Shown one piece after another: positions 25,758-38,796 of a DNA stretch of 64,000 nucleotides. The first letter of the stretch is position 1. Each line of letters begins with the position of its first letter. This stretch comes from Dryococelus australis (Eukaryota; Arthropoda; Insecta; Phasmatodea; Phasmatidae), in assembly GCA_029891345.1 (NCBI GenBank), contig CM057000.1, forward strand, positions 139,856,163 to 139,920,162, written 5' to 3'. The notes under the pieces were generated by a model. It searched no databases. It was not told the origin of the DNA and worked only from the letters and a program-made list of their open reading frames with translations. A program made the position numbers and the translations under genes.

Positions 25758-27150
25758 TCACACGAAGACTTCATAACAGAAGGACTGGCAATCTTCTGTG
25801 TGTGGTGTGCAGTTTTGTAACTTGCGGAGGTCATCAATTTTTTTTTTCTGGTTAATAGGGATGCAACCTGCAGGATACGCCGTATCTGCTGGAAGAACAA
25901 GGTCAGAAAGTTTGCGATCCAGGATCCTAAAATGATGCTTCATGAGTGAATGAATGAACGGTCTTGCCACAAGTCCAGAATTGTCACTTGCATAAATAAA
26001 GTGCATGAACTGATTTGGCTTGAAGCTTGTTTTTTCGTCTCCAGGAATAGATTTGCCATAGGACTCTTGTGACAGCATAGTCCTCTTAAGATACCACCAT
26101 TGCTTGAACTCAAGATTGCTGATGGAATATGGTATCGCAACAATGAAGGATCTCTTGCATGATGACGTTACAATCATCTCAACATACTCCTTGGTGATGT
26201 ACACTCTGTCGTACTTCCTGATTTTTCTTTCTAGGGTGCCGAAATCCCTATCTCAGGGCAGGAAATAGTGGCTTCTTATTGGGGAATAGTGGTCTGTGTG
26301 TCTAAAGAGTTTTAACGAGGTCAAAGCGGACAGCTTTCTGATGAATGTGTGATTCTTATATTATTCGTTGTAACCGTCAGAAAATATGTACAAATCATTG
26401 ACTCCATTCAATTACGTATTCAAATACTCCCAAACAAATAATCACACCCCTATGTTCCAATTCCCTCATGGCATACAAAAAATGTTGCGTTGCCACCTTT
26501 GAGGTTATGTATGTAGAAAACACTGAAGATTAACTTTCTAAGGTAAAAAAAAAACATCCTGGACTTGAATGCAAGGTACCTGAAGATTCTGCATGTAATC
26601 TATGAAAATGGCTCCCAAATCGCCTTTTTTTTTTTTTTTTTTTTTTGTCATCTTTGACCACAACGCTGAATTCCTTCATTTTCGCCGCAAACTTCTTAGC
26701 CCCCGCGCTAATGCACACATTTTTCTGCCTCTGCTACTTTCTTTGCTAATTGGTACAAAAAGGGGCTCCTGAGTTTAACATCCACCTCTTCGCCAGTACC
26801 ACACGTATCTACCTGGGGTTTCCCGAAGGACAGAGGAAAATGTTCTTTGAAAACTTTCAGATAGAAGCGATAGTTCGCAGCCGAGATTTCAGGGCATTAC
26901 TTTTGGAAGAGTGAGTGCATGGTCTTGACGCCTAACTTCTCACTTAAGTAGTGGTATACTTTGATACTGTAGTGTGATATCTTCACCGTAAAAGAGGAAA
27001 TATGCTGCTTAATAGCATATATTACCAACCCAGGCTTGGTATTACCTGGATTGGACTTTCCACGCTTGTCATGTGGACTTTTGGCTTCAGAGAGCAAGAT
27101 ACAAAGTCCGCGGACACGTACCTCCGTGCTAGTATGTAAGTTACAAAAAA
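25758..27150 (-). pseudogene. DUF7869-type protein, decayed transposase candidate
   Basis: Read on the minus strand, a long protein can be followed in order: KISHYSIKVYHYLSEKL (about 26960), NYRFYLKVFKEHF then FGKPQVDTCGTGEE (26880-26790), AKKFAAKMKEF (about 26700), FIDYMQNLQVP (about 26590), FYIHNLKGGNATFF (about 26505), DLYIFSDG (about 26378), DRDFGTLERKIRK (about 26240), then an open 148-codon end at 26204-25758. This order (YLSE, F-PQVD-C-CEE, DYMQNL, IHNL, SD-x-N-KNH, DRDFG) is what I recall of DUF7869 proteins, a large repeat-associated arthropod family. The second cysteine of the CxxC-E site reads Gly here. It carries several in-frame stops (e.g. 26897-26899 and just before DRDFG) and frameshifts near 26718 and at A/T runs 26546-26555 and 26625-26646. 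It is not functional. The N-terminal part beyond 27150 is not clear. Confidence 0.75.
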
Positions 27151-28433
27151 CTGTTTTGAATACCTGAAATTTTCCTGAACTTGATGATATCTCTTATACG
27201 TACGTACATCCTCTTGATTGTTTTGAAGATACTTCCTTTGGAATGCGACATCTACGTCGCATCACCTTTTTCGTGGAAATAAGGCTCTGGAGGTATCGAG
27301 GAATCTAAACTTGTAAACTTTTTGAAGATTTCTACCCGTTTTGATGGAGATATAACTGTGAAACATTTTCATCTGCACCTGCAACAGAGAGACTATGATA
27401 GCATCAGTTTTTTTGAAATTTAATGGGACTGAACTAAACAGCATTTCATATAACCTATAGTAGCAAGGAATGTTTAAGGCATTAAAATGCACTCTTCAAA
27501 CATATTTTAATATATCTGTAAAGGCTTCCCAAGTTTAAGCAGTCAAATTGCATATGATAAACTTACTTGCAGTTTCCACCCTGCTTTTTTGCAGGTATTT
27601 CTTTTCCACTCCAACTGGTATATGCTTCACACTTTACACGTGCTTGTTTGATATTTTCTGCCTTATATCGAAATTTATTTCAACATCCTTGCTGACGCTT
27701 TTTACTGTCAGCTACACATTCATCCTCACTTCAGGTTCCGTTATTTAAGCTACGAAATTAAACTAACACAAACATCTGAACCTTGGTAATATTTTCTTTC
27801 GTCTATGGTGTTGACACTACATTAATACAACACCGCGGACAGATATTTCCCCATACATCAGAGCTATCTGGCGAGAGTAGCTTTAACTCACTTCTCTATG
27901 GCTTTTCCAGTACCAAGCGTTTAGAGTGCTAGGTGGTATGTGAGCAGGGTATTAGAGAAATAACTTGACTTATGTTGTTCCTCAAAGACATAGCAACTAC
28001 AGAAGGCTGTATAAATGCTGCCATTGAGTGGACTTTTGTGGTGTTTTGCTACCATGTAGAATTACCTTCCAACACATAAACGCTATAGCTAACTCATTTT
28101 TGCCAAATTGTGGACTTCTAGGGTTTCTCAAATACATTATTCAAATATTTTTCAATGTGAGTTTTGTCTTTTATGCCATTTTACGAGGCGACGTTAACAT
28201 TCAGTCTTTCATTTCGTTTTTACCTCTTTCATTTCATTTTTACGTAATTACATTCCTCTTTGAAGGTATAAACTACATTAAATATGGTGAAGTGAGTGCA
28301 TTCATACGTACTATTTGTTTGAACAATCTTAATGTTTGTAATTAAATTTAAAATGAAAATAAAGGACATACAATTTAAAGCTTCGAATTATCGTAAAATA
28401 ACTCTAATACGTATATATTTATCTTGTAGTCAA

Positions 28434-28507
28434 CTTTGATTTTGTTGCCAGATTGGTGATGTAACGGGCTAGAAACGACATGCTGTGGGTTAAAATCCTG
28501 AACAAAG
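28434..28507 (+). other. tRNA-like pseudo-module
   Basis: 74 nt. The ends ctttg and caaag can pair as an acceptor stem. A B-box ggttaaaatcc and a degenerate A-box-like ttggtgatgtaacgg are correctly spaced. It is eroded, inside the DUF7869 element, and probably a pseudo-tRNA. Confidence 0.4.
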
Positions 28508-28784
28508 CGAACATTTTTTACTTTTATAAATTGCGTTAAAATGCACAATACATACGGTAAATTAAGGAAATATGTTTTATTTCTCTTAATTATATGACTA
28601 CATTCAATAAAAATAATATTTAATTCATCGCACGAAACTGGCCGCCGCTTATTCAATCAGTGAAATTGTTTCCCTGACACAACTAGTGCTTTACCACAGA
28701 TTCTAAGTGGAGCCATTTTTATTGATTTCAGGAGGTGAACTTCACTGCGAATCAGTGATCTTTCACTGATTCGAATTTAGAGTG

Positions 28785-31700
28785 TAGCGTACCACAGTTG
28801 TTCATGGATGTTTGTAATCTGCCTATAATAGACATGACATTTGGGAAAGATATAAAAAATATTTGTGGAAAAGAGTTAGTGCTCTGCTCTTTATGTGGAT
28901 TAATTGTTATTATTTAAATTGCACGCTATTGCAAATATAAACCAGTACCACGCCAAATATGCTTAACAAAATATGTTGTTTCCTTTTAACTACTGCTTTT
29001 AGGGGTAAACGAGAAATTCCAACTCCCAAAATATCCGGTTGGCCCACACACAATGTTTGTTACACATATATTAAGTACGGACTTCTTATGAATATTTAAA
29101 TTTAACGTCAATGAATAAATAATAATGACACTTATGATTATCACACGTCTGAGAAAAAACGAGTAAATAGATTCTTAAAATACCAATAACTCGATTTGTT
29201 GTTTTCGTAATTTTATCTCACGTGAATATGCAGTTTTCTGCTCTAAACTACGTCAGTGATACGATAAGGCTGTTCTGATGCAAACTGAGATGTAGTTAAA
29301 CTTGAAACAGTTATATTCCTATTATCTTAATGTTTCCGAGTGCGTTGCAACAAACTATAAATGGCACCGCCAGAAGCAGATTAAGCACAGGAAAAAATCA
29401 AATCATCTGAATACCACCCGGATTTCCCCCGCCCCTTCATTGCGCTGCTCCCTATTCACTTCAATCACCCTCGCCGGCTATCAAGACCTCGCTGTTAAGA
29501 GTGGTCCAAACTTCTTCACTTACTATGACTATTACACTTGTCACGACTGTGGTTTAGAATGAATCTTTATCAACTTCGGCGACACGTGACGTTGGTGGTC
29601 ACATTGAACCTCGGGGTCAAACGGGACCTAATTCTCGACCAGGGTATTGCCGGCCCTTCCTCTCCTGATTGGTGGATTGCGTGTTGGAATATTATCCACT
29701 GGAACACGGCGCTGGCCCTTTCGCACATAAGCAGTAGCCGAACAAGTGTGCACCTCAAATGCTGGGCTGCCAGGTCATTAAAAACACATCACAAAAAGCG
29801 TTTCCTTGTCGTTACGCCGTGCGGAATTTAATTTTTCCTCCACACTGAAAATAAATAAAAAATATACAGAATTTATCAATTGCAATAATCTTTATTTGTG
29901 TGAATTATGTAATGAAAGAAATTCAGCATTACTGCATTTTATACTACCCCTTCATCTTATTTCTGCTGTGTAGGTCAAAATAAATTACTTACTTGAAGAT
30001 TAATTTTAAGAGTATTTTTATCCTTGTTAGGTATGTACGTTATACAATGAAATTGTATTTCCTAGACACACCTGTGATAGCTGGAGATACGTACCATTTA
30101 TGTGGAATACTACAGTTGATTAGCTGGAGACAAGAATTTTTAATTACGTCGCTGTTTGTTGACACAAAGCGTAGTTCTCGGTTTACTCATGGATCCTTCT
30201 AGAAACGTCGTAATAATTTTGTCCCATTGTTAAATATGATATCCAGCAAAACGAGAACTCGAAATCCTAATATTGTCCGTCTTTGCAGCTATGTCGTACA
30301 AGGGATGACCAAAGCCCAGCAGCATGCCACATAAGCTAGCAGGCTGGAACGAGAATAAGACATGTATATAGAGAGAGTTCCAGTACTTAAGCTGGGTTCA
30401 CAATTGAAAGCTAGACAGTAACCATACGACTTAGGTCGTGTGTACAAGAATTAACCTATTGATTCGCAACTGTACGTAAGAGGTAGTGTGCATGATGTGT
30501 ACTGTCATAGTGCATAAAGGGAATTATTCTATTTAATTACTAATGCTGACTCATGCGAAAATAACCTATCATATCAGAGCATAAAATTTTCAACGAATTT
30601 GTTTATTTTGCTGTAAAATAGAGGAGTATGCCAACTCTTACAAATCGCTGTCAATTTTTAAATCAATGGCTGCTAGTTTATGTTATAAATACAGACCATA
30701 CACCAGGTCGTTGTTTATCAACACTGCCAACTGACATAAAACTGGCCACAAAATTGCAATGGATAAAAATAAAACGTAAATATTATATCGTGGATCAGTT
30801 TCGAACAAGGCCTTTTGTTAGTGTGCAATGGTCCACTGTTACGTCCTATGCTCTGTGCCTACGCTTTTTTAAATTGGTGAACCCGCCATTAACTAGGGCG
30901 TAGAAGGACAACAAGGAACACTCTCTTCCAGCTGTGAGTTGTATCCGTCTTCTGCTATTGTGGGCGTAGAAGCCGTGGGAATCGTAACGTTCTGGACCCC
31001 CTCTGACGATGTAAGAAACCCCGCTTTAACTACAGTGACCCCCCCCCCCCCTTCCGACGGGCCATCCAATACTAATATTTATAGTAGACTTCAGTGTCGA
31101 ACATCTTTTATGGTTTGGATTCTGAATGACATTGCAAGTACTTATTGTTTTATTGAACTACGGCAACGAAACTTATTTCGTTTTGCAAGAAAATGGTTAA
31201 CTAACCCAAATATTATGGTTCTACATTTTGTTTACAAGATATTGTAAAAGCTTTTATGAAATTTGAATCATTCGTAATTGATGAATTAATAGTTTATCGT
31301 TAAGTATCAGTGACTGTAAATCATTGATTCATTTATAAATCGGATTTCAGGTGTAATAAGTTTACCAGCAGTCTAACATTAATAATTTAATCCCATATGA
31401 ATAAATGAAAACATTTATTTTGCCCTAAAATTTTACTAATAATTCTGTAATTAGTGCTCGCCTAAAGAGATCGTTGTTCGCAAAGAGCATGGACGTAAAG
31501 GTCCTCGAGAGGGGGGGTGCGGGGAGGCCGGCAAAAAAAGAGGCATCTTTTAAGGATGGACCTCCCATCGGAAATGTATGCTCTCGGCACCCTCGTTGCT
31601 ACTAAGCCAAGAAAGACGTTCATCCTTTGAAGACATTTCCTCCCCTTTTTCTAATTATTTTTTTGTAGTAAATAAAATGGGTCCACTGTCGCTCAGGGAG

Positions 31701-32069
31701 AAAAATAACTTAATGCTAACCACCGTTCCTACCCTTTCTAGAAGTTAATTCTTCAATTGATTTTATCGTGCAGCTTGTCCTGTAAACGTTACGTTAAATC
31801 TACGTCAGATATTTTACAAAACCATAGGTGTACTTACCTTGGAGTTAAGGCTGGCTTGTTTTTAATAACACGTATTGCAGTATCAACAAATATGCTGTAT
31901 CTGTGATTTAGAAAAGGCTTATTTACGCAGGTCATGTTTAGCACTAGCCGAACAAATACTGTACATCCATGCGAGTTTTGTTCTGTACAACAAAGAAATT
32001 TTCAATTTAGCTTTGCTCGTGCAAACTAGTAATAGTCAGTTTACTCAAACTATTTTATTCGCCTAAAAG
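28785..32069. other. no intact gene; SINE fragment at 29420
   Basis: Apart from the SINE tail, I see AT-rich sequence and a poly-C tract near 31038-31050. The 97-codon frame at 29538-29831 and the 102-codon frame at 30939-31247 show no domain. Confidence 0.5.
29420..29518 (+). mobile_element. SINE 3' fragment
   Basis: gccccttcattgcgctgctc, then caccctcg and atcaagacctcgctgttaag, align with the body of the SINE at 24409-24665. The tRNA head is absent. Confidence 0.7.
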
Positions 32070-32317
32070 TATAGGTCCGTAAAAATGTTTACACGTCGGT
32101 GCATTAAAAAAAAGTATAAAAGAAAAATAAATAATTTAAGTTATCACAAACGATTACCCAACACTTTTTATTTCGACGTGAAGTTATGGAACTATTTTCC
32201 ATTTCTCATTATCAACTTCACTGAGCGCACGTCGCTCAGTGCGCCCGTTAAAATATGTGCAGGCAGGGGCGGTAGCTTTTCTTCTTCTAGGGTTGGTTTC
32301 AAAAGCGCTCGCTTTAT
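32070..32317 (+). mobile_element. TTCACGGTAAAGTGAGC MITE, truncated
   Basis: Collinear with the right half of 23890-24306: ttatcacaaacgattaccca, cattatcaacttcactgagc and gcgcccgttaaaatat. It ends in a partial terminus, aaaagcgctcgctttat. The left half and the outer right bases are lost. Confidence 0.8.
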
Positions 32318-32678
32318 AATTATTTTGCGTCGTGAGAAAGCGACGTAAGCCGGTGTTAACAGATGCTGGTTGAGAGGATGTGCGTTGAGTACGGTGCGTG
32401 AGTCAGCAGGCAGCTCGCAACGCACGTGCGTCTGCGCGCGACGAATTAGTTAAAAACTACGACGTCCGTGCCTGAGTGCTGATCAAGCGAGGGTGGTTCC
32501 TCCGCTAGGGGTTGTCTGGCTTTGGTGGGGGGGTGGATAAGCCCGGTGTGCTCGCCCTTAACGAGGCATTCATCATCCATTCAAGTGGCTATTAAAGCTG
32601 CCAGCAGATGCCCGCGAGTGCTTCGTTTCCTACGAGCACGTTTTTTTTTTTACAAGCTCTCTCCTTTTTTTATTACTG

Positions 32679-32845
32679 CCCACGCCTCCCAACCAAGGTG
32701 ACCCGGGTTCGATTCCCGGGGCGAGGTCGCACGCGGGAATCATGCCGGACGATGCCGCTGGTCGGCGGTGTTTTCTCGTAGGTCTCCCGTCCCCCCTGAC
32801 CATGCATTCCTGTTATTGTCCGTCTTTAACCTCATGGGCTCTCAA
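32679..32845 (+). mobile_element. SINE, head partly truncated
   Basis: It starts within the tRNA head (cccacgcctcccaaccaagg) and keeps the B-box gggttcgattcccgg, then cggacgatgccgctggtcgg and a shortened tail. The A-box is missing, so this copy could not be transcribed by Pol III from its own promoter. Confidence 0.8.
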
Positions 32846-32924
32846 GAATTTGTTAACCCTTTTATTCCCGTATTAATATATAATTTCTAGTGTTGCAAAT
32901 AAATGTTATGGCTAGAGACCTGCG

Positions 32925-33150
32925 AAATTCGCGTTATCATTTGGCATCAGACTAAACTTCACAGTACTGTATATAACACTGGAGCCAACGTCGTTTTATC
33001 ATTAGCTGCTGCATAATTGTGAAGTCACTCCCTTTCTGACTGAACGTCACGTGATTGGGGCAAAGATACCCAAGGTGTGTCAAATAAAGTATGGTCCAAT
33101 GACAAACGTATTTGCAAAGGTAAAAGTGTTTAAAGTTTTACGTGTCCCCA
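32925..33150 (-). repeat. interspersed repeat family R3, minus copy
   Basis: The reverse complement matches 52050-52310: gtttgtcattggaccatact then ttatttgacacacc, gggagtgacttcac, and tacagtactgtgaagttta then gtctgatgccaaatgataa. A third, diverged copy follows in the opposite orientation at 33235-33480. Confidence 0.8.
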
Positions 33151-33187
33151 AATAATAAGGCGAATTTTGCATGTCTCTAGTTATGAC

Positions 33188-33494
33188 GCATGCTTAGGGA
33201 GAGGAACATTTCACGAGTTCATTTCAGGACAAGATAGACGTCAAACACGTTTACACTGAAGTTGACTTTGTAATTGGATCGCGGTTTATTAGACACGCCC
33301 TGGACGACTCTGAGCCAATAGCAGACATGCGAGGAAACAAGTAGCGAATTCCGCACTGCCAGGTGTGAAGTAACGCTGGCTATTTTATGGGGCAGCAGCC
33401 AATGAACAAACATCTGAGGCTCGAGTGTACGCAGGACTGTGGAGTCTAGCCTACAGGTCACTGAACTTGCGAAATTTTCCTATCCCTAAGCATG
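33188..33494 (+). repeat. R3 diverged copy within short inverted ends
   Basis: Bounded by GCATGCTTAGGGAGAGGAA (33190) and its inverse, ttcctatccctaagcatgc (33494). Its interior shares tttattagacacgccct, gagccaatag, ggggcagcagccaatgaa and actgtggagtctagcct with R3. With 32925-33150 it forms a head-to-head inverted pair. Confidence 0.65.
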
Positions 33495-34555
33495 CTGTAC
33501 ATAAACTGATAAAGAACTTGCTTCGTTATCGCAGCCAATAAGCGGTAGTCATTGTGCCAGGTGCTCAGTGATATGAACCAGCCATAACGTCGCGCAATAA
33601 CGCGGTTTATGGATCCCTAAGTTACCCCCAGGGAAGATCATTGGGCAATGAGCCTAGCAAAGTATAGCACCGGTTTATTATAAGTTTCCTGTGCAACATG
33701 TTGACGATCGCCTACAATGTGCATGAAAGAGTTAACAGCGATTCAAATCTCCCTACTCTACTATTTTTACTCCTGCTTGAGTTTCGGAGGCGTATGGTGG
33801 TCAAGCCTGTGTACACACCGCTGTAATTATTGCCAACATATTTCCGAGAAGTTTTTTTTTGTTGTTAGTCACCACGTACAATATCGTGGGCACCAGTGGC
33901 GTGTGGTGAACTGTTGCAATGTAAGTTGGCGTCGACTGCGTGCTGTATCCTGTTGCTTGCTAGTTTACACTTCCACCAGTAAATCGTAGCTCTGCAGCTG
34001 ACGCCACAGGACGCTTGTAACAGGTCCCTTGCTGCTCACTTGTGAGTGGTCGGAATACATTCAGTTTCCCCTAGGCTGCACGGTGGTTCCCAAGTAGCAA
34101 AATATAGTTGGCCCGCGTGTGCAGATCTGATAGTGAACGAGCAGCCCACATGAGGCAACCACAGGCATTTAAGAAACGGAATGCACCCGCAGATGCATGT
34201 GGCACACATGATGAATGATGACTGTGGTATGATGTGTTTACACGTGGGCGACATACCGATATTTAACTGTCAGTAGATGTCTGGCAAAACTAGAGTACCA
34301 CGTAAGTTAACCACAAGCGGGCCACTCCGGCTGTCTGCTTTTGGCTTGCCGTAAGTAAATCACATGTCGTTAGCCAACTGTTGGCCAGCCATTTTTGGCC
34401 CAGCTATCGGTCACTTATGGCCCACATACACGCAACTTGCCATGCTTTTACAAAACCAAAAAAAAAAATCGTGGCTAATCCAAATAAAACTGATGTATTT
34501 ACCATATTCACATGCGTTATCTTCAGCTTTATTTCACAATTAGTACATTTATTTG

Positions 34556-34625
34556 GAGAAATCTGTAATCGAACTCGCAAACCTTTCGTCTAGAGTCAAG
34601 TATGTTATCAACTACTCTACCATGT
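34556..34625 (-). other. tRNA-like pseudo-module
   Basis: On the minus strand, atggtagagtagttgataac (A-box-like) is followed by gcgagttcgattac (B-box). The spacing is right for a tRNA. The anticodon arm does not pair well. It lies inside the 33880-36040 foldback complex. Confidence 0.45.
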
Positions 34626-34966
34626 ATTCATACACAACCTTTTAAGTAAATCTGGATACTTACTTCACATACATAATGCATTATTAGCTTTGCTATATAG
34701 ACAATGTTTGTATCACTAGTTAGTACTGGGATTTATGTGTTTTGTTTAAAAGATCAGTATTTTAATTTCGGACTACTTTCAGGTAGAAATTTAAATGAAA
34801 AATAATTAATTTTTTTGGCATGTTATGCTTTGTAGGTTTCTGGTCTAAAAACTATTTTTTACTATTACTAGCTTTACAACGTGATAATTTTTACTTCACA
34901 TATACGTGAAATAAAAAATCAATTGAATATACATATGCTATTTGCTACTGCGCAACAACATATAGT

Positions 34967-35150
34967 CGGTATGCCATAAATGGAACATAAGCTTGCTGAT
35001 CATGTTTGCTGAGTAATAAGTATTAGTTGGCATACCACGAAAGGCGGTAAGTATGCTGCTATTATCTCCCCAGCAGCGAAAAACAGTTGGCATGCCGTAA
35101 ATGGCCCATAATCATGCTGCTGATATTTTCCCAACAGTGGGAAACAGTTA
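34967..35150. repeat. about 60-bp tandem repeat, 3 copies
   Basis: Units begin tcggtatgccataaatgg (34967), tggcataccacgaaagg (about 35028) and tggcatgccgtaaatggc (about 35088). Each continues through a gctgctgat/att block to a (g)aaacagt end. Confidence 0.8.
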
Positions 35151-35380
35151 GCATTTGCTTTATCATCTGCTTGTGGGGCGTCTGTTGAAATCTAGCAATC
35201 GTCGTGAGAGCATTGGCCCACATTACGAGTATTTGTAAAATAGGCACTGTCGCTTTTTTTATATGACCTTATTGCCAACCATATAATAAATGCTAGCAGT
35301 CATAAATGCGAACTTTTGTCACCACTGGCAACAATTGGCCAACTGTTAATAGCTTGTTGTTTTCTACTTGGGGCCAACAT

Positions 35381-35800
35381 GATGATGCCCAACTATCAAA
35401 AATGAATTGTTATACTACGTGAGGGTTTTATGTACAAACATGATCTTATATTATGAACTCTTTGGCAAACATCACCTACGCATTCTCTACATACTCGAAG
35501 ATGCCTGTGGGTGTTTCGCAGACATTTGCTTGTGCGCTATATATGAAATTCCGTCAGCCATTTTATGTTAAATGGCCCACAATTTCCTATGTGATGATGC
35601 CCAGCTATCAGAAATAAACCATTTTACCACTCGAGGGCTTTATGCGCAAACATGATCTTATAATAATACTCTTTGGCATACATCAGCCACACGTTATTTA
35701 CATATTCTACGATGCCTGTGGGTGTTTCACTGATGTTTGCTTGTGGGTGATACATTAAATTCTGTCAATCATTTTGTGTTTAATGGTCCACATCAAAAAT
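35381..35800. repeat. 212-bp direct tandem duplication
   Basis: gatgatgcccaactatcaaa at 35381 recurs as gatgatgcccagctatcaga at 35593. The copies are collinear through catgatcttata, gatgcctgtgggtgtttc and tttgcttgtg. Confidence 0.9.
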
Positions 35801-36519
35801 ACTTCCCAAGAAAATTCAGTCACTATTGTTCACGTGGTCTTATTGTGCACCACATAAGAAAACACCTACAGTCATGTGGGAGAACATGTACCACCTGGGC
35901 CAACAGTTGGCCAACTGTTATCTGTCTGTTGTTTGCTACTTGGGTTACTGGCTCCTGCTGCGTGCATCGAGAACGTACAGCAATGAGCAAGCACCAGCTT
36001 ACATTGCAACACTTCAACACCCGCCACTGTTGGGCACGTTGCAAATTAATGATGTTTACGACGGATACTGTAGACAGTACGTCATCAGAGCCCAGTACTT
36101 TGAGAGCCCTCCTTGTAGCCAATCATATCATCGAGCACACAGCGCGTTGTTTCATTGGTCGCAAACACAAGTACAGCGCACACCAAAACTTCTTAGGCCT
36201 ACATTGTTGCAACACTTCAACTTGGAAAGTAATATGTTACCAAACTTTTGAGAAGGGAGTAAGGAAGAAAAATCATAACTGTCTCAGGTCTCCTTTAATT
36301 TACATTTACAGGAGTAGCACATGATTCATTTTTAAAGGGTACTGTACTTAAGGTACCCGCCTGCCCAGGCCACCAAACAATGTGCAAAAATACGACAAAA
36401 AAAAAACGACGTATTTCAAAATTGCTCAAAGTTCTTGAGTGTATAATCTGTATCTCAACCTTTCTACCCATTTTTTTTCATGCGTAATCGCCCATAAAGT
36501 CTGTAACATAAGTTACGAC

Positions 36520-37615
<1,096 letters not shown>

Positions 37616-38796
37616 AGGCTTATTATGTGCATCGGCAACTTCTTATTATGTATAAGTTACGTATAATTTTGAAGTAGAGGCTCAACTCTCAACCATCAAC
37701 CGAAAAGACCAGGCTAAATTTAATTTTTGCTGGGGTTTATTATTCCCTGGCACCCTTCATATCTGGAATGCGTTCCCCTACTCATCACATTCGGTGGTAC
37801 ATAATGGACAATTAGCCACCCTACTCGCCAAACGGATGGTGAATGTTGTTGTTCCGTTAAATGTGACTCAAAATAACGTGGTATTATAAATTTAGTTTCT
37901 TGTAGTAGTACAAACATGGTGTGCAAAATGTGGTTTTGAGGCAAATATTTGCATGCTATTGCAAATAACGAAATTCGCTTTTAAGCATGTTTGTTAAACA
38001 GGTTCTCGTTTTGTTTACGGACTTCCTTTGTCCTAACAAGAGAACCTCTGATGGAGGTAGCCAACAAATTTCTACAACTAAATAAACGTAACATCGACCA
38101 CGAAAGGAATGTACAAATATTTGCAGCAAAATTCGTAGAGCACTAGGAAGTGGGGGTACAGCAGTCTTCGTGACAATTAGCTAGGAAGCAATTACTACTA
38201 AAGCTAATAAGCCTGCTTTCCTGTACATGGGGGCAAACCATTTTTTTTTAGCAAGTTCCTAAAAGCTTATGTGGTAGTTAGATCTCGGGGTATCATGTAA
38301 GATGAAACCCCAGAAACATATGCAGCAGTAGTGAGACCAATATAAGTACACGTTTGCCTCATCCGAGACTCGAACTCTATAAACCTCGTACTACAAGACA
38401 GCGTGCAACAGAACGCATTCAGGAGGTATAATTCGCAGCAAAAACTTCGGATGTAATCATTCTGATATCTAGGTAGATAGGATTTACTAAAGTGAAATAT
38501 TTGCAGGACCGTTATTTTGAGAATATGTGCCCGAGCCACATAAATAACGTTACTTAACATGACCTACCGTAGGGCTACTGTTATGAAGTATTTGATGTAA
38601 AGCGGTAGATAGTTCCCGTTATATGAAATAAAAATTGTATTCTCTCATTTAGTGCTACCGTATAAAAATGCCAAAATATAAGGGCGGGGGAGCTCTGAAT
38701 ACAATGCTTCAAATATATACTCTCAGCATAGAAAACTTGGTTGAATTTCATTACATTTTTAAAAAAGAAATCAGAAACGTGTTTGAATAACATATA
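37616..38796. other. no gene seen
   Basis: No supported gene. A gagttcgagtctcgg motif on the minus strand near 38365 resembles a B-box, but no A-box is evident. Confidence 0.5.

Larger units (their letters stand above)
24987..28784 (-). mobile_element. 3.8-kb TIR transposon with DUF7869 gene
   Basis: The left end at 24987 reads GTCTCTAAATCTGAATCAGT and the inverted right end at 28784 reads CACTCTAAATTCGAATCAGT. Each is flanked directly by TA (24985-24986 and 28785-28786), as for a TA target duplication. The motif tcactgattc repeats inside both ends (near 25136, 28749 and 28763). The only recognisable gene inside is the decayed minus-strand DUF7869-type ORF. A tRNA-like block lies at 28434-28507. 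The TIR/TA boundaries are seen in the sequence; the role of DUF7869 as transposase is inferred. Confidence 0.65.
33880..36040. repeat. 2.2-kb foldback complex
   Basis: The left arm near 33888-34112 (ccagtggcgtg-ggtgaa, gttgcaatgtaag, cccaagtagcaaa-a, agttggccc) has its inverse near 35905-36034, with the blocks in matching order. The interior holds two tandem arrays and many ggccaactgttggcc-type palindromes. The 195-, 141- and 99-codon frames in the right part follow this repeat and show no domain. Confidence 0.55.

Noticed and set aside
35737-36324. 195-codon ORF, the longest on the plus strand
   Set aside because: It covers the tandem duplication and right arm of the foldback complex, overlaps a 141-codon frame, and shows no domain.
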